DNA from: Salmonella enterica subsp. enterica serovar Choleraesuis
Lineage (GTDB): Bacteria; Pseudomonadota; Gammaproteobacteria; Enterobacterales; Enterobacteriaceae
Assembly: GCA_022846635.1 (NCBI GenBank)
Contig: AP025685.1
Span: forward strand, 744,001-808,000
Direction: 5' to 3'
DNA: 64,000 nt
The translations under genes were made by a program, and so were the position numbers. Positions 18,009 to 26,987 of this stretch are shown one piece after another (position 1 is the stretch's first letter; each line of letters starts with the position of its first letter). Under the pieces are notes generated by a model. The model had not been told where the DNA came from and did not search any database. It was given only the letters and a program-made list of their open reading frames with translations.

Positions 18009-19031
18009 ATGGCAACGGCAGTACGTGACTATCTTGACACCGGCCTGCGCGGCTTGTGGTATCCGGTTTTATCCAGCTGGGAGGTTCAGTCGGCACCGGT
18101 AGGCATCACCCGGCTGGGAGAACAAATTGTTCTGTGGCGCGATAAGCAGGGCCAGGTTCAGGCGCTAGAAGATCGCTGCCCACATCGCGGCGCGCGCCTC
18201 TCCATGGGCTGGAACCTTGGCGATCGTATCGCCTGCTGGTATCACGGCGTTGAAGTTGATGGCAGCGGCGAAGTTAAAGACGTTCCGGCGGTAGATAAGT
18301 GCCCGCTGGTAGGGCAGAAATGTGTGCGTGGCTACCCGGTACAAGAGGCCCATGGCGCGATTTTTCTGTGGTTTGGCGTAACGCCCGATCAGCCGCCTGC
18401 TGAACTGGTCTTCCCCAAAGAGCTTGCGGACGGCGACACCTACAGCAACTTTTTATGTACCGCCGCGTGGAACTGTAACTACCAGTACGCGCTGGAAAAC
18501 GTCATGGATCCCATGCATGGCACCTATCTGCACTCTTCCTCGCACTCGATGGCCGATGGCGATCGCAAAGCGGATATGGCGCTGCGCCAGACCGAGGATG
18601 GTTTTATCTTCGAAAAAACCGGCCAGACCGGCGTCAACTTCGACTGGGTTGAGTTCGGCTCCAGCGGCGCTTACTGGATGCGTCTGTCTATACCGTATAA
18701 GAAGCGCTTCGGCCCGGGTGGCCACTTCTGGATAGTCGGCATGGTGGTTCCGGAAGACAAAGATCATTGTCGGGTCTTTTTCTGGCGTATTCGCGGCGTA
18801 CAGGGATGGCAGCGCAACCTGTGGCGCTTTATGTATCGCAACCGGTTGGAAAAACTGCATTGGGAAGTTCTGGAACAGGATCGACTGGTGCTAGAGGACA
18901 TGGCTCCGAACGCGCGCGATCACGAATATTTGTACCAGCATGATGTAGGAATGTCGCGCCTGCGTCGGGTAATGAAAAAAGCCGCTGAAGCGCAGCTGGC
19001 GCAGCGTGAAAACCAGCAGGGAGCCGCCTGA
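18009..19031 (+). CDS. Rieske non-haem iron oxygenase, alpha subunit only
   Basis: 340 residues. N-terminal Rieske domain: Cys57-x-His59 and Cys76-x2-His79. Catalytic domain: Asp167-x2-His170-x4-His175 (MDPMHGTYLH) with Asp291 in EQDRLVLED as the third iron ligand, plus Asp167 as the inter-subunit electron bridge. Size and motifs fit the phthalate/carbazole/2-oxoquinoline group of alpha-only trimeric oxygenases; no beta-subunit gene is present. With the ferredoxin and reductase of the same operon it forms a three-component system that should hydroxylate an aromatic or related ring. The substrate cannot be read from sequence. Confidence 0.92.
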   Translation: MATAVRDYLDTGLRGLWYPVLSSWEVQSAPVGITRLGEQIVLWRDKQGQVQALEDRCPHRGARLSMGWNLGDRIACWYHGVEVDGSGEVKDVPAVDKCPLVGQKCVRGYPVQEAHGAIFLWFGVTPDQPPAELVFPKELADGDTYSNFLCTAAWNCNYQYALENVMDPMHGTYLHSSSHSMADGDRKADMALRQTEDGFIFEKTGQTGVNFDWVEFGSSGAYWMRLSIPYKKRFGPGGHFWIVGMVVPEDKDHCRVFFWRIRGVQGWQRNLWRFMYRNRLEKLHWEVLEQDRLVLEDMAPNARDHEYLYQHDVGMSRLRRVMKKAAEAQLAQRENQQGAA

Positions 19032-19780
19032 TGAACGGGCTGCTGGCAAATCAGCGCATCGTGGTTAGCGGTGCCGCACGCGGGCTGGGTTTTCACTTCG
19101 CCCAGGATATTGCGGCCCAGGGCGCAAGGGTAGTGATGTGCGATATCCAGGCCGAGCGCCTGGCCGTCAGCGCCAGGACGCTTGAGGCTCAGGGTTTCGC
19201 GGTAGAGCACTATCCGGTCGATCTGGCCTGCCCGGACTCTATCGGGAGTCTATTTCAGCAGATTGAGCGCGGCGGCTCCATCGATGGCCTGGTGAATAAC
19301 GCGGCGCTGGCGACCGGCGTCGGCGGTAAAACCCTCGAAGAGTACGACCCGGAGCTGTGGGACAAAGTCATGCAGGTGAATGTAAAAGGCACCTGGCTGA
19401 TGACCCGGGCGGCGCTGGGGCTGATGCGCGATGGCGGCAGCATTGTCAATGTGGCTTCGGATACCGCGCTGTGGGGAGCACCGAAGCTTATGGCCTATGT
19501 TGCCAGCAAAGGCGCGGTAATCGCCATGAGCCGCTCTATGGCCCGTGAACTGGGCGGGCGGCGTATCCGCGTGAATACCATTGCGCCGGGGCTGGTTCAG
19601 GTAGAAGCGACCGAATATGTGCCTCAGGAGCGCCATCAGCTGTATGAAAATGGCCGGGCGCTAACTGGCGCTCAGCAGCCGCAGGATGTTACCGGCAGCG
19701 TTATCTGGCTGCTCTCTTCGTTATCAGGGTTTGTGACCGGGCAACTACTGCCGGTCAACGGCGGTTTTGTATTTAACTAA
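19031..19780 (+). CDS. Short-chain dehydrogenase, dihydrodiol-dehydrogenase-like
   Basis: 249 residues, classical SDR: SGAARGLG cofactor loop at 13-20, Asp38 after the second strand (NAD preference), NNA at 89-91, catalytic Ser143, Tyr156, Lys160. Its start overlaps the oxygenase stop by one base (TGATG). In ring-hydroxylating pathways the SDR next to the oxygenase usually oxidises the cis-dihydrodiol to a catechol; that role is inferred from position. Confidence 0.85.
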   Translation: MNGLLANQRIVVSGAARGLGFHFAQDIAAQGARVVMCDIQAERLAVSARTLEAQGFAVEHYPVDLACPDSIGSLFQQIERGGSIDGLVNNAALATGVGGKTLEEYDPELWDKVMQVNVKGTWLMTRAALGLMRDGGSIVNVASDTALWGAPKLMAYVASKGAVIAMSRSMARELGGRRIRVNTIAPGLVQVEATEYVPQERHQLYENGRALTGAQQPQDVTGSVIWLLSSLSGFVTGQLLPVNGGFVFN

Positions 19781-19802
19781 CCAACGGCAGGGCGGAGGCG
19801 TT

Positions 19803-20591
19803 ATGGCAGACGAGCAGGAGCATAAATATCTGGTGCCGGGACTGGCGCGCGGGCTGGAGTTGCTGCTGGCGTTTGGCCGTCAGCACCGGGATCTGACTTT
19901 TGCCGAACTACACCGGCTGGTCGCGATGCCAAAAGCCACCGCATGGCGCGTGGTACAAACGCTGGAGCAGATGGGGTTTCTGGAGCGCAATCCGCGTACC
20001 AATACCTTTTCGCTAGGAATGAATGTCCTGCGTCTGGGGTTCGAATATGTTGCTTCGCTGGATGTGGCACAGGTTGGCCAGCCGGTTATCGAACAGCTGC
20101 GCGATTCCAGCCAGTGCAGCAGTCATCTGGCTATCCGCGACGGGCGCGATCTTATCTATATTGCCCGTGTCAGTGCCGCCGGATCGCGTATTAACCAGGT
20201 AAGCGTAGGTACCCGTTTGCCGGTGCACTGCACTTCTCTGGGCCGCATGCTGCTGACCGATGTCACTCGGGATGAGTTTGAGCAGCTATTCCCAGGCGAG
20301 ATCTTACCCGGTAATGCGCCGGGCCAGCTACGGGATCGCGAAGCGCTGTGGCACATGGTTCAGCAAGATAAGCTGCGGGGCTATGTGATTGGCGAGTCCT
20401 TCTATCGGCCGGGGATCTCTTCAATCGTTTATCCGGTCTATGCGCGCGGAGGCCGTGTGGCTGCGGTGATCAGTATCCTGGTGCCTTCAGAAGAGATCCC
20501 AAAAGGATCGCGCGAATGGCTGCAACATGAGGTCAGCCAGGCGGCACAAAAAATTTCCGGCTTCCTGGGGCATCTGTCCAAAGCCAGTTAA
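19803..20591 (+). CDS. IclR-family transcription regulator
   Basis: 262 residues: N-terminal winged helix (about 10-75, with LTFAELHRLVAMPKATAWRV as the helix-turn-helix) and a C-terminal IclR effector domain (LPVHCTSLGRMLL, typical of ligand-binding IclR proteins). It is embedded inside the operon, so expression should be autoregulated. The likely targets are the palindromes at 16950, 17058 and 17335. Start ATG at 19803 follows GGAGG; the frame extends 12 codons upstream into the SDR stop region without a better site. Confidence 0.92.
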   Translation: MADEQEHKYLVPGLARGLELLLAFGRQHRDLTFAELHRLVAMPKATAWRVVQTLEQMGFLERNPRTNTFSLGMNVLRLGFEYVASLDVAQVGQPVIEQLRDSSQCSSHLAIRDGRDLIYIARVSAAGSRINQVSVGTRLPVHCTSLGRMLLTDVTRDEFEQLFPGEILPGNAPGQLRDREALWHMVQQDKLRGYVIGESFYRPGISSIVYPVYARGGRVAAVISILVPSEEIPKGSREWLQHEVSQAAQKISGFLGHLSKAS

Positions 20592-20609
20592 TTCATAACG
20601 ATTAAATCA

Positions 20610-20627
20610 GACACCGGTAACGGTGTC
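20610..20627. repeat. Perfect inverted repeat in the only sizeable gap of the operon
   Basis: GACACCG-gtaa-CGGTGTC, within the 88-base gap between the IclR gene and the extradiol dioxygenase gene. No T-run follows, so it may be an mRNA stem, processing site or operator rather than a terminator. Confidence 0.5.
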
Positions 20628-20679
20628 CGGACTGCTGCACCCTGAAACAGGCGGCGGTCGAAAAAAGTGAGGTAATGCA

Positions 20680-21609
20680 ATGAGCGTCACGGGGATCGAA
20701 AAACTGGAGTTTGGCGTCGAAGATCTAAGCCTGAGCGGTAAATTTATGGCGGATTTCGGGCTGCGGGATCTGGGCTGCGGGCGGCGTTTCGCCACACTGT
20801 CCGGTGCCGAAGTGGAGCTGAACGACATCCATTCTCCAACGCTGCCGCCTGCCTTTGAACCAGGCTCCACGCTGCGCCGCATGACCTGGGCGGTTGCCGA
20901 TAACGCGGCGCTAGCGGCCCTCAGACCAAAGTTTGCTACTCAGCCGGGGTTTAAGGAGCTGGAGCAGGGCGGGCTGGAGTGCCGCGACCCTAACGGTATG
21001 ACGCTGCGGGTTCAGGTCAGCCGCCAGCAGTCGGTCACACTGGAGGTTCCGGCCATCAATCAGTGGGGCGATGTGCGGCGGGTAGATACGCCAAGCCCGG
21101 TCTACGAAAAAGCCGAGCCAATTAACATCGGCCATGTGGTGTTTTTTGTCGAGAATCTGGCGGCGGTAGAGCAGTTTTACCGCGAGGTACTCGGCTTTCA
21201 GGTTTCCGATCGTTATATCAATCGCGCGGTATTTCTGCGCACTCAGGCGCGCGGCGGGCACCATAATCTGTTTTTGCTCCAGCTTCCGAAGCGCGGGCGC
21301 GGCCTCAACCATGTGGCGTTTACGGTTCGCGATATTCATGAAGTGATTGGCGGCGGTATAGCCATGAATAAAGGCCAGTGGAGCACCTTTATTGGCCCTG
21401 GTCGTCACCCGGTCTCCTCGGCTTACTTCTGGTACGTCAACAGCCCGCTGGGCGGCGCGTTTGAGTACTACACCAATGACGATTATCTGACTGAAAACTG
21501 GCAGCCGCGCGAGCTGGAGCATTCGCTGGTGTCGTTTACCGAATGGGCGGTGGAGGGGGGAATTGACCACGATACCCGCCGCCAGCAGAAACCGGCGGAG
21601 GCGTTATGA
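20680..21609 (+). CDS. Extradiol ring-cleavage dioxygenase (VOC superfamily, type I)
   Basis: 309 residues in two glyoxalase/VOC modules. The second module holds the metal triad His152 (NIGHVVFFV), His211 (LNHVAFTV) and Glu262 (GAFEYYTNDDYL), the arrangement of BphC-type catechol 2,3-dioxygenases. It should open a catecholic ring next to the hydroxyl pair (meta cleavage). GAGG precedes the ATG, and its stop overlaps the reductase start by 4 bases. Substrate unknown. Confidence 0.88.
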   Translation: MSVTGIEKLEFGVEDLSLSGKFMADFGLRDLGCGRRFATLSGAEVELNDIHSPTLPPAFEPGSTLRRMTWAVADNAALAALRPKFATQPGFKELEQGGLECRDPNGMTLRVQVSRQQSVTLEVPAINQWGDVRRVDTPSPVYEKAEPINIGHVVFFVENLAAVEQFYREVLGFQVSDRYINRAVFLRTQARGGHHNLFLLQLPKRGRGLNHVAFTVRDIHEVIGGGIAMNKGQWSTFIGPGRHPVSSAYFWYVNSPLGGAFEYYTNDDYLTENWQPRELEHSLVSFTEWAVEGGIDHDTRRQQKPAEAL

Positions 21610-22802
21610 GCCAGCGAATTGTGATTGTCGGCGGTGGACAGGCGGCAGGCTGGGCGGCGAAAACCCTGCGCGACGGCGGTTTCGACGGTGAGCTGTGCGT
21701 CGTGGCCGATGAGCCCTGGGATTTCTACGAACGCCCGCCGCTGTCCAAATCGGCGCTGCTGGATGCCGAACCGCTGCTGCCGGGACTATTTAGCGCTGAG
21801 ACCGTGATTGAACTGGACCTTAGCTGGCGCCGTCCGCAGCGCGCCGAAGCGCTGATTGCGGCAGAGAAAACCCTGGTGCTGAACAGCGGTGAACGCCTGA
21901 CCTACGATCGGTTGTTACTGGCGACCGGTGGCCGGGCGCGCTTACCCGACGGCCTATGGCAGAGCCACCCGCACATTTATACCCTGCGCCACTGGGAAGA
22001 TGCCCGCCGTCTTAAAAAGCAGCTGAATACCTGCCGCCGCCTGGCGGTGGTGGGCGGCGGCTGGATAGGCCTGGAGATTGCCGCCTCGGCGCGCAGCCTG
22101 GGGATTGAAGTCACGTTATTTGAACAGCAGCAGGCCCTGTGCCAGCGCTCGGTTAGCCCGGATGTCTCGGCTGAGCTGGCGGCCATGCATCAGGCCAATG
22201 GTGTCAAACTGCACTGTGGCTGCGGCCCGCTGGAGCCGGAAGATGAGCAGGGACGTCCGGCACTGCGCTGGCAGGCGGGGCGCGAGGTTTTTGACGCAGT
22301 ATTGGTGGGCATTGGCGTCGAGCTAAACCTCGAACTGGCCCGACAGGCCGGACTGACCATTGAGCGTGGGATTGTGGTGGATGGTCAGGGGCGCACCAGC
22401 GATCCGGCGATTTTCGCCGCCGGTGACGTGGCCCAACATCCAGCATACGGGCTGTGCGTGCAGTCCTGGGCTTTTGCCCAAAACCAGGCCGCCCATACGG
22501 CAAAGGCGATGCTGGGCCAGATGCAGCCGGATTACGACGAAGTGCCGTGGCTGTGGTCGGATCAATATCAAAACAATATTCAGATCCTCGGAATTCCCGA
22601 TGCACAGACCCGGACAGTGGTGCGCCGCACGCCGCAGGGCCCGTTATTTTTCTCGCTCAGGCCGGATGGAACCCTGAGTCAGCTGGTGGCGTTTAACGAT
22701 GCGCGCACCGTCAAACTGGCCAAACGGTGGATGGCCTGCGAGCGGGTACTGGCGGATGTACCGCTCAGCGACCCGGAGTTTTCATTAATGTCCCTGCGCT
22801 GA
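21606..22802 (+). CDS. NADH:ferredoxin reductase of the oxygenase system
   Basis: 398 residues, BphA4/HcaD-like flavoprotein. FAD-binding GGGQAAG at 9-15, NAD-binding GGGWIGLE around 150-157, the FAD-contact motif ERPPLSK near 42-48, and the second FAD motif FAAGDVA in the C-terminal half. It transfers electrons from NADH to the Rieske ferredoxin encoded first in the operon. The ferredoxin and oxygenase genes are separated from it by five genes, an unusual scattered layout for one electron chain. Confidence 0.9.
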   Translation: MSQRIVIVGGGQAAGWAAKTLRDGGFDGELCVVADEPWDFYERPPLSKSALLDAEPLLPGLFSAETVIELDLSWRRPQRAEALIAAEKTLVLNSGERLTYDRLLLATGGRARLPDGLWQSHPHIYTLRHWEDARRLKKQLNTCRRLAVVGGGWIGLEIAASARSLGIEVTLFEQQQALCQRSVSPDVSAELAAMHQANGVKLHCGCGPLEPEDEQGRPALRWQAGREVFDAVLVGIGVELNLELARQAGLTIERGIVVDGQGRTSDPAIFAAGDVAQHPAYGLCVQSWAFAQNQAAHTAKAMLGQMQPDYDEVPWLWSDQYQNNIQILGIPDAQTRTVVRRTPQGPLFFSLRPDGTLSQLVAFNDARTVKLAKRWMACERVLADVPLSDPEFSLMSLR

Positions 22803-22827
22803 GGCTGGCGCACACCAGGGAGCGAAT

Positions 22828-24081
22828 ATGACAACGCTTGATACCAACGCTGCGGCCATTAGCGCGCGCGGCGCGGAGCAACTCACGCCCGAAATTCGGG
22901 TGCGCTGGTCGGTTCCGCTGACGCTGATGGCCTGCGTACTGCTGGCTTTCTTCGACAAGATAAGCATTGCGGCGCTGTTTTCCGATCCGGCATTTCAGCA
23001 GGCGATGGGGATAGGCTTCGATCCGACCCGTCTGGGTTTGCTGATGAGCGCGTTTCTTATTAGCTACGGATTTTCATCGATGCTGTTGAGCGGTATCGGC
23101 GATCGCATTCAGCCCTTTAAGCTGCTGACCATCATGATGGCGTGCTGGGCGCTGCTGATGGCGGTCATGGGTTATACCCACTCCTATTCCACCATGATAG
23201 TGCTGCGGATACTGCTGGGGATTGCCGAGGGGCCGCTGTTCTCTCTGGCCTTTGCGGTTATCCGCAACACCTTTCCCCAGCGTTTACAGGCCAGAGCCAC
23301 CATGATGTGGCTGCTGGGCACTCCGCTGGGGGCGGCTATCGGTTTTCCTGTTTCACTCTATATCCTCAGTCATTGGGGCTGGCAGGGCACCTTTCATGCA
23401 ATGGCTCTGCTTACGCTGCCGGTGATCGCGCTGGCCTGGTTTGGCCTGCGGAGCGTAACCCTGACGGCACATGGCGCTGCCCGTTTATCTTCCGTGGCCC
23501 GAAGTGAGGCAAGACGCACGCTGATACGGAATCCGCACTTCTGGATTATCTGCATATTCAATATCGCTTTTCTTACTTACCTGTGGGGAATGAACGGCTG
23601 GCTGCCGGGGTATTTGATCAAAGGTAAAGGGATCGATCTGGAGCAGGCTGGCTGGATCTCATCACTGCCATTCATCGCCATGCTGGCGGGGGAGGTGATT
23701 GGCGCGTGGCTTTCTGACCGTTACGACCAGCGTGCGCTGGCCTGTTTTATCTCTCTGGCGGGCGCCGCTCTGGGCCTGGGGCTGGTTATGAATCTGCACT
23801 CTCCGCTGGCGGTGATTGCCGCAATGAGCCTGAGCACATTTATGTGGGGAGCCGGTGCGCCCAATGTTTTTGCCTTACTGGCGAAGGCGACCGAGTCCGG
23901 CGTTAGCGCCACGGCCGGAGGCATTTTCAATGGGTTGGGTAATTTCGCAGGTGCGCTCTCGCCCGCGGCGATGGGCGCAATTATCGCGCTGTCGCACAGC
24001 ATGGATGCCGGCCTGCTGTTTTTAATCGTTATGGCGGCGCTGGGCAGCGTTCTGCTACTGCCGCTAATCAAACGTTACTGA
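22828..24081 (+). CDS. MFS transporter, anion:cation symporter-like (second of two in island)
   Basis: 417 residues, about 12 membrane helices, with the same landmark segments as the divergent MFS protein: LLGIAEGPLFS, TYLWGMNGWLPGYL, GIFNGLGNF. The pair are paralogues with clear divergence. Position between the reductase and cupin genes suggests uptake or release of a pathway compound. The start ATG follows GGGAGCGAAT. Confidence 0.85.
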   Translation: MTTLDTNAAAISARGAEQLTPEIRVRWSVPLTLMACVLLAFFDKISIAALFSDPAFQQAMGIGFDPTRLGLLMSAFLISYGFSSMLLSGIGDRIQPFKLLTIMMACWALLMAVMGYTHSYSTMIVLRILLGIAEGPLFSLAFAVIRNTFPQRLQARATMMWLLGTPLGAAIGFPVSLYILSHWGWQGTFHAMALLTLPVIALAWFGLRSVTLTAHGAARLSSVARSEARRTLIRNPHFWIICIFNIAFLTYLWGMNGWLPGYLIKGKGIDLEQAGWISSLPFIAMLAGEVIGAWLSDRYDQRALACFISLAGAALGLGLVMNLHSPLAVIAAMSLSTFMWGAGAPNVFALLAKATESGVSATAGGIFNGLGNFAGALSPAAMGAIIALSHSMDAGLLFLIVMAALGSVLLLPLIKRY

Positions 24082-24091
24082 GGAGAACACC

Positions 24092-24622
24092 ATGACTGAC
24101 ACCGTTTTGAACCAGAAAAACTGCGTGAAGCCTGATGATGTATCGATTGGCGACTGGGTGGAATCGCGAGTGGCGCGCTTTGAAGGCCGCAAATATGACT
24201 GGAATGCGCTGAAGTTCCAGGCCGATTTCGATCCCAAATATCGCCGTGCCCAAATGCGCTATATCGGCACCGGTGCCACTGGCGTCGCCAGCGACGGTAA
24301 CACGGTTCCGGCGGAGCATTTCACTTTTTCAACCATGGTACTGCCATCTAAGTGTGAGGGGCCGCTGCACCTGCATGACGATGTTGAAGAGGTGTTCTTC
24401 ATGCTTAAAGGCACCATCACGCTGTTTATTCGCGACGGAGAACACGAATACCAGACGGTGCTTAAAGAGCGCGACCTGATCTCCGTTCCGGCGGGTATTT
24501 ATCGCGGCCTGTTTAACCACGGGGAAGAAGAAGCGCTGATGTGCGTGATGCTTGGTACGCCGAAGCCGCACATCCCAACTTATCCCGACGATCATCCGCT
24601 GTCGAAAGTGAAACGTAACTAA
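24092..24622 (+). CDS. Cupin-domain protein with an altered second metal motif
   Basis: 176 residues, single cupin barrel. Motif 1 is intact (His93, His95, Glu100 in GPLHLHDDVEEVFFMLKG). Motif 2 reads PAGIYRGLFN: the fourth metal ligand, normally His, is Arg138. Such proteins act as dioxygenases, isomerases or small-molecule binders; the altered site may mean a three-ligand metal or no metal. It lies 10 bases after the MFS gene and 10 before the hydrolase gene, in the operon. Confidence 0.8.
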   Translation: MTDTVLNQKNCVKPDDVSIGDWVESRVARFEGRKYDWNALKFQADFDPKYRRAQMRYIGTGATGVASDGNTVPAEHFTFSTMVLPSKCEGPLHLHDDVEEVFFMLKGTITLFIRDGEHEYQTVLKERDLISVPAGIYRGLFNHGEEEALMCVMLGTPKPHIPTYPDDHPLSKVKRN

Positions 24623-24632
24623 GGGGCTGGCG

Positions 24633-25406
24633 ATGGTGAACTGGCGTGAGGCGGGCAGTGGCCCGGCGCTGACTCTGCTGCATGGCATTAGCTCTGGGGC
24701 GGATTCATGGCATAAGCAGCTGGAAGCGCCCCTGAATGCGCGGGTGCTGGCCTGGGATATGCCGGGGTACGGCTCCAGCGCCGGGCTAAAAACCCCACAG
24801 CCCGATGCTCTGAGCTATGCGCGACGGCTGCTAGAGATGCTGGATAGCGCGGGCGTGCAACAAACCGTGCTGGTTGGCCATTCGCTGGGTGCGCTGGTTG
24901 CCAGCGCCTTTGCCGCAACCTTCCCGGACAGAGTCAGCCGTCTGGTGCTGGCTGACCCGGCGCAGGGCTACGGTGCGGCAGATGCCGGAACCCGGGAGCG
25001 GGTGTGGCGTCAGCGCCAGCAGCAAATGGCCGCCGGGGGCGAGCAGATGGCCGCAGGCCGGGCGGCAAATTTACTGCGTCCTGACGCCCGCGCCGGGGAT
25101 ATCGCCACCGTCGCGGCGGGTATGAAACGGCTGCATTCCGGTGGATATCTGGCGGCAGCGTGGATGCTCGCCCATGACGATATTAACCGCTGGCTAACGG
25201 CCTGGGGCAGGCCGTTTGAGGTGTGGTGCGGCGCGCAGGATGCCATTACGCCGCCGGATAAATCGCAGGCGCTGGCCACGCGCTGGCAGATGCCCTACCT
25301 AAGCCTGCCTGATGCCGGACACGCCAGCTATCTCGACAACGACATTTTTTTTAATCAGCAGTTATCACGGGTAATAACAGAGGCGAGCGATGAACGCACA
25401 AATTGA
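24633..25406 (+). CDS. Alpha/beta hydrolase, meta-cleavage-product (C-C) hydrolase-like
   Basis: 257 residues. Nucleophile Ser84 in VGHSLG, Asp203 in GAQDAIT, His230 in DAGHASYLD, oxyanion HG at 17-18. Size and pattern fit MhpC/BphD-type hydrolases that split ring-opened dienoates, which suits its place in an operon with an extradiol dioxygenase. Other ester or lactone hydrolase roles remain possible. Its 3' end overlaps the next gene by 17 bases. Confidence 0.8.
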   Translation: MVNWREAGSGPALTLLHGISSGADSWHKQLEAPLNARVLAWDMPGYGSSAGLKTPQPDALSYARRLLEMLDSAGVQQTVLVGHSLGALVASAFAATFPDRVSRLVLADPAQGYGAADAGTRERVWRQRQQQMAAGGEQMAAGRAANLLRPDARAGDIATVAAGMKRLHSGGYLAAAWMLAHDDINRWLTAWGRPFEVWCGAQDAITPPDKSQALATRWQMPYLSLPDAGHASYLDNDIFFNQQLSRVITEASDERTN

Positions 25407-26184
25407 AGGCCGCGTGGCGGTAGTCACCGGAGGCTCTTCGGGGATCGGTTTTGAAACCCTGCGGCTGCTGCTGGGGGAAGGGGCAAAAGTGGCCTTCTGC
25501 GGTCGCGATCCCGATCGGCTGGCCAGCGCTCAGGCCGCGCTGATGAGTGAATATCCGCAGGCGGAAATACTCGCTCAGCAGTGTGATGTCTTGGTTCCTG
25601 AACAGGTAAACGCTTTTGCCGCCGCCGTCCAGCAGCGTTTTGGTGCGGCCGACATGCTTATCAATAACGCCGGGCAAGGGTATGTGGCGCACTTTGCCGA
25701 TACGCCGCAGTCGGCCTGGCTTAATGAGGCGCAGCTAAAACTGTTTGGCGTAATTAATCCCCTTCAGGCATTTCTGCCGCAGCTGGAACGCTCGGATATC
25801 GCTTCTGTCACCTGTGTGAACTCCCTGCTAGCGCTGCAACCCGAAGAGCACATGATTGCCACTTCGGCGGCACGCGCTGCGCTGCTGAATATGACGCTGA
25901 CTCTGTCCAAAGAACTGATTAATAAAGGCATCCGGGTGAACTCCATTTTGTTGGGAATGGTGGAGTCCGGGCAGTGGCGGCGGCGCTTTGAGGCCCGCAG
26001 CGATAAGTCTCAAAGCTGGGCGGCGTGGATTGGCGATATCGCCCGTAAGCGCGGTATTCCGATGCAACGGCTGGGCAAACCCCATGAACCGGCTCAGGCC
26101 CTTTTATTCCTGGCCTCTCCTTTGGCCTCATTTACTACCGGCGCGGCGCTCGATGTCTCCGGCGGTTTTAACCGTCACCTGTAA
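25390..26184 (+). CDS. Atypical SDR-family protein lacking the catalytic Tyr and Lys
   Basis: 264 residues with a normal SDR nucleotide loop (TGGSSGIG at 13-20), INNAG at 91-95 and Ser145. At the YxxxK position the sequence is Thr158-S-A-A-Arg162, so the usual proton donor and lysine are missing. The TSAARA pattern looks like a defined SDR subgroup rather than random decay, because the flanking fold and C-terminus (TTGAALDVSGG) are intact. It could act as a lyase, isomerase or binding protein. It starts 17 bases inside the hydrolase gene. Confidence 0.8.
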   Translation: MNAQIEGRVAVVTGGSSGIGFETLRLLLGEGAKVAFCGRDPDRLASAQAALMSEYPQAEILAQQCDVLVPEQVNAFAAAVQQRFGAADMLINNAGQGYVAHFADTPQSAWLNEAQLKLFGVINPLQAFLPQLERSDIASVTCVNSLLALQPEEHMIATSAARAALLNMTLTLSKELINKGIRVNSILLGMVESGQWRRRFEARSDKSQSWAAWIGDIARKRGIPMQRLGKPHEPAQALLFLASPLASFTTGAALDVSGGFNRHL

Positions 26185-26193
26185 GGACGAGTC

Positions 26194-26973
26194 ATGAAAA
26201 AGGTAATGTTAATTGGTTACGGAGCCATGGCTCAGGCGGTGATTGAACGGCTTCCGGAGCAGGTGGCTTTAGGCTGGATAGTGGCGCGTGCCGAACACCA
26301 CCAGCAAATTCACCATCAGTTTGGCGGCGCGGTGGCGGCGCTGACCCATCCCGCCCAGTGCGACGAGCGTCCGGATCTGGTGCTGGAGTGTGCCAGCCAG
26401 CAGGCGGTTGCCCAGTACGGGGTGAGCGTGCTGAGCCGCGGCTGGCCGCTGGCGGTTATCTCTACCGGCGCGCTGGCAAACCATGAACTGGAGCTGGCGC
26501 TGCATGACGCCAGCCGCAGCGGTGGCGGGCGCTTAACGCTGCTGTCGGGTGCGGTGGCAGGAATTGATGGCCTTGCGGCGGCCCGTGAAGGCGGCCTGCA
26601 ACAGGTGACCTATCGTTCGCGTAAAAGCCCGGCCAGCTGGCGCGGTAGCTATGCCGAACAGCTTATCGATCTTGGCGCGGTAACCGAGGCGCAAATATTT
26701 TTCTCCGGTAGCGCCCGTGAAGCGGCGCGGCTGTTTCCAGCCAATGCCAATGTAGCCGCTACCGTGGCGCTGGGCGGGATGGGCATGGATGAAACCCGGG
26801 TTGAGCTGATTGTTGATCCGCAAACCTCGCGTAATACCCATACCCTGCATGCCGAGGGCGGATTTGGCGAGCTGCATCTGGAACTGTCCGGCCATCCGCT
26901 GGCCACTAACCCGAAAACATCGACCCTGGCAGCGTTGAGCGCAGTGCGCGCCTGCCGTGAGCTGGTGGCGTGA
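26194..26973 (+). CDS. Aspartate-dehydrogenase-like oxidoreductase (NadX/DUF108 family)
   Basis: 259 residues. Rossmann loop GYGAMA at 8-13; family block NANVAAT at 184-190; His216 and His219 in NTHTLHAEGGFGELHLEL; C-terminal NPKTSTLAALSA. Family members convert L-aspartate and NAD(P)+ to iminoaspartate/oxaloacetate and ammonia. E. coli-type NAD synthesis uses NadB instead, so a catabolic role with the adjacent aldehyde dehydrogenase and ThDP enzyme is more likely. The true amino or imino acid may not be aspartate. Confidence 0.82.
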   Translation: MKKVMLIGYGAMAQAVIERLPEQVALGWIVARAEHHQQIHHQFGGAVAALTHPAQCDERPDLVLECASQQAVAQYGVSVLSRGWPLAVISTGALANHELELALHDASRSGGGRLTLLSGAVAGIDGLAAAREGGLQQVTYRSRKSPASWRGSYAEQLIDLGAVTEAQIFFSGSAREAARLFPANANVAATVALGGMGMDETRVELIVDPQTSRNTHTLHAEGGFGELHLELSGHPLATNPKTSTLAALSAVRACRELVA

Positions 26974-26987
26974 ATTAAGGAGCATAT

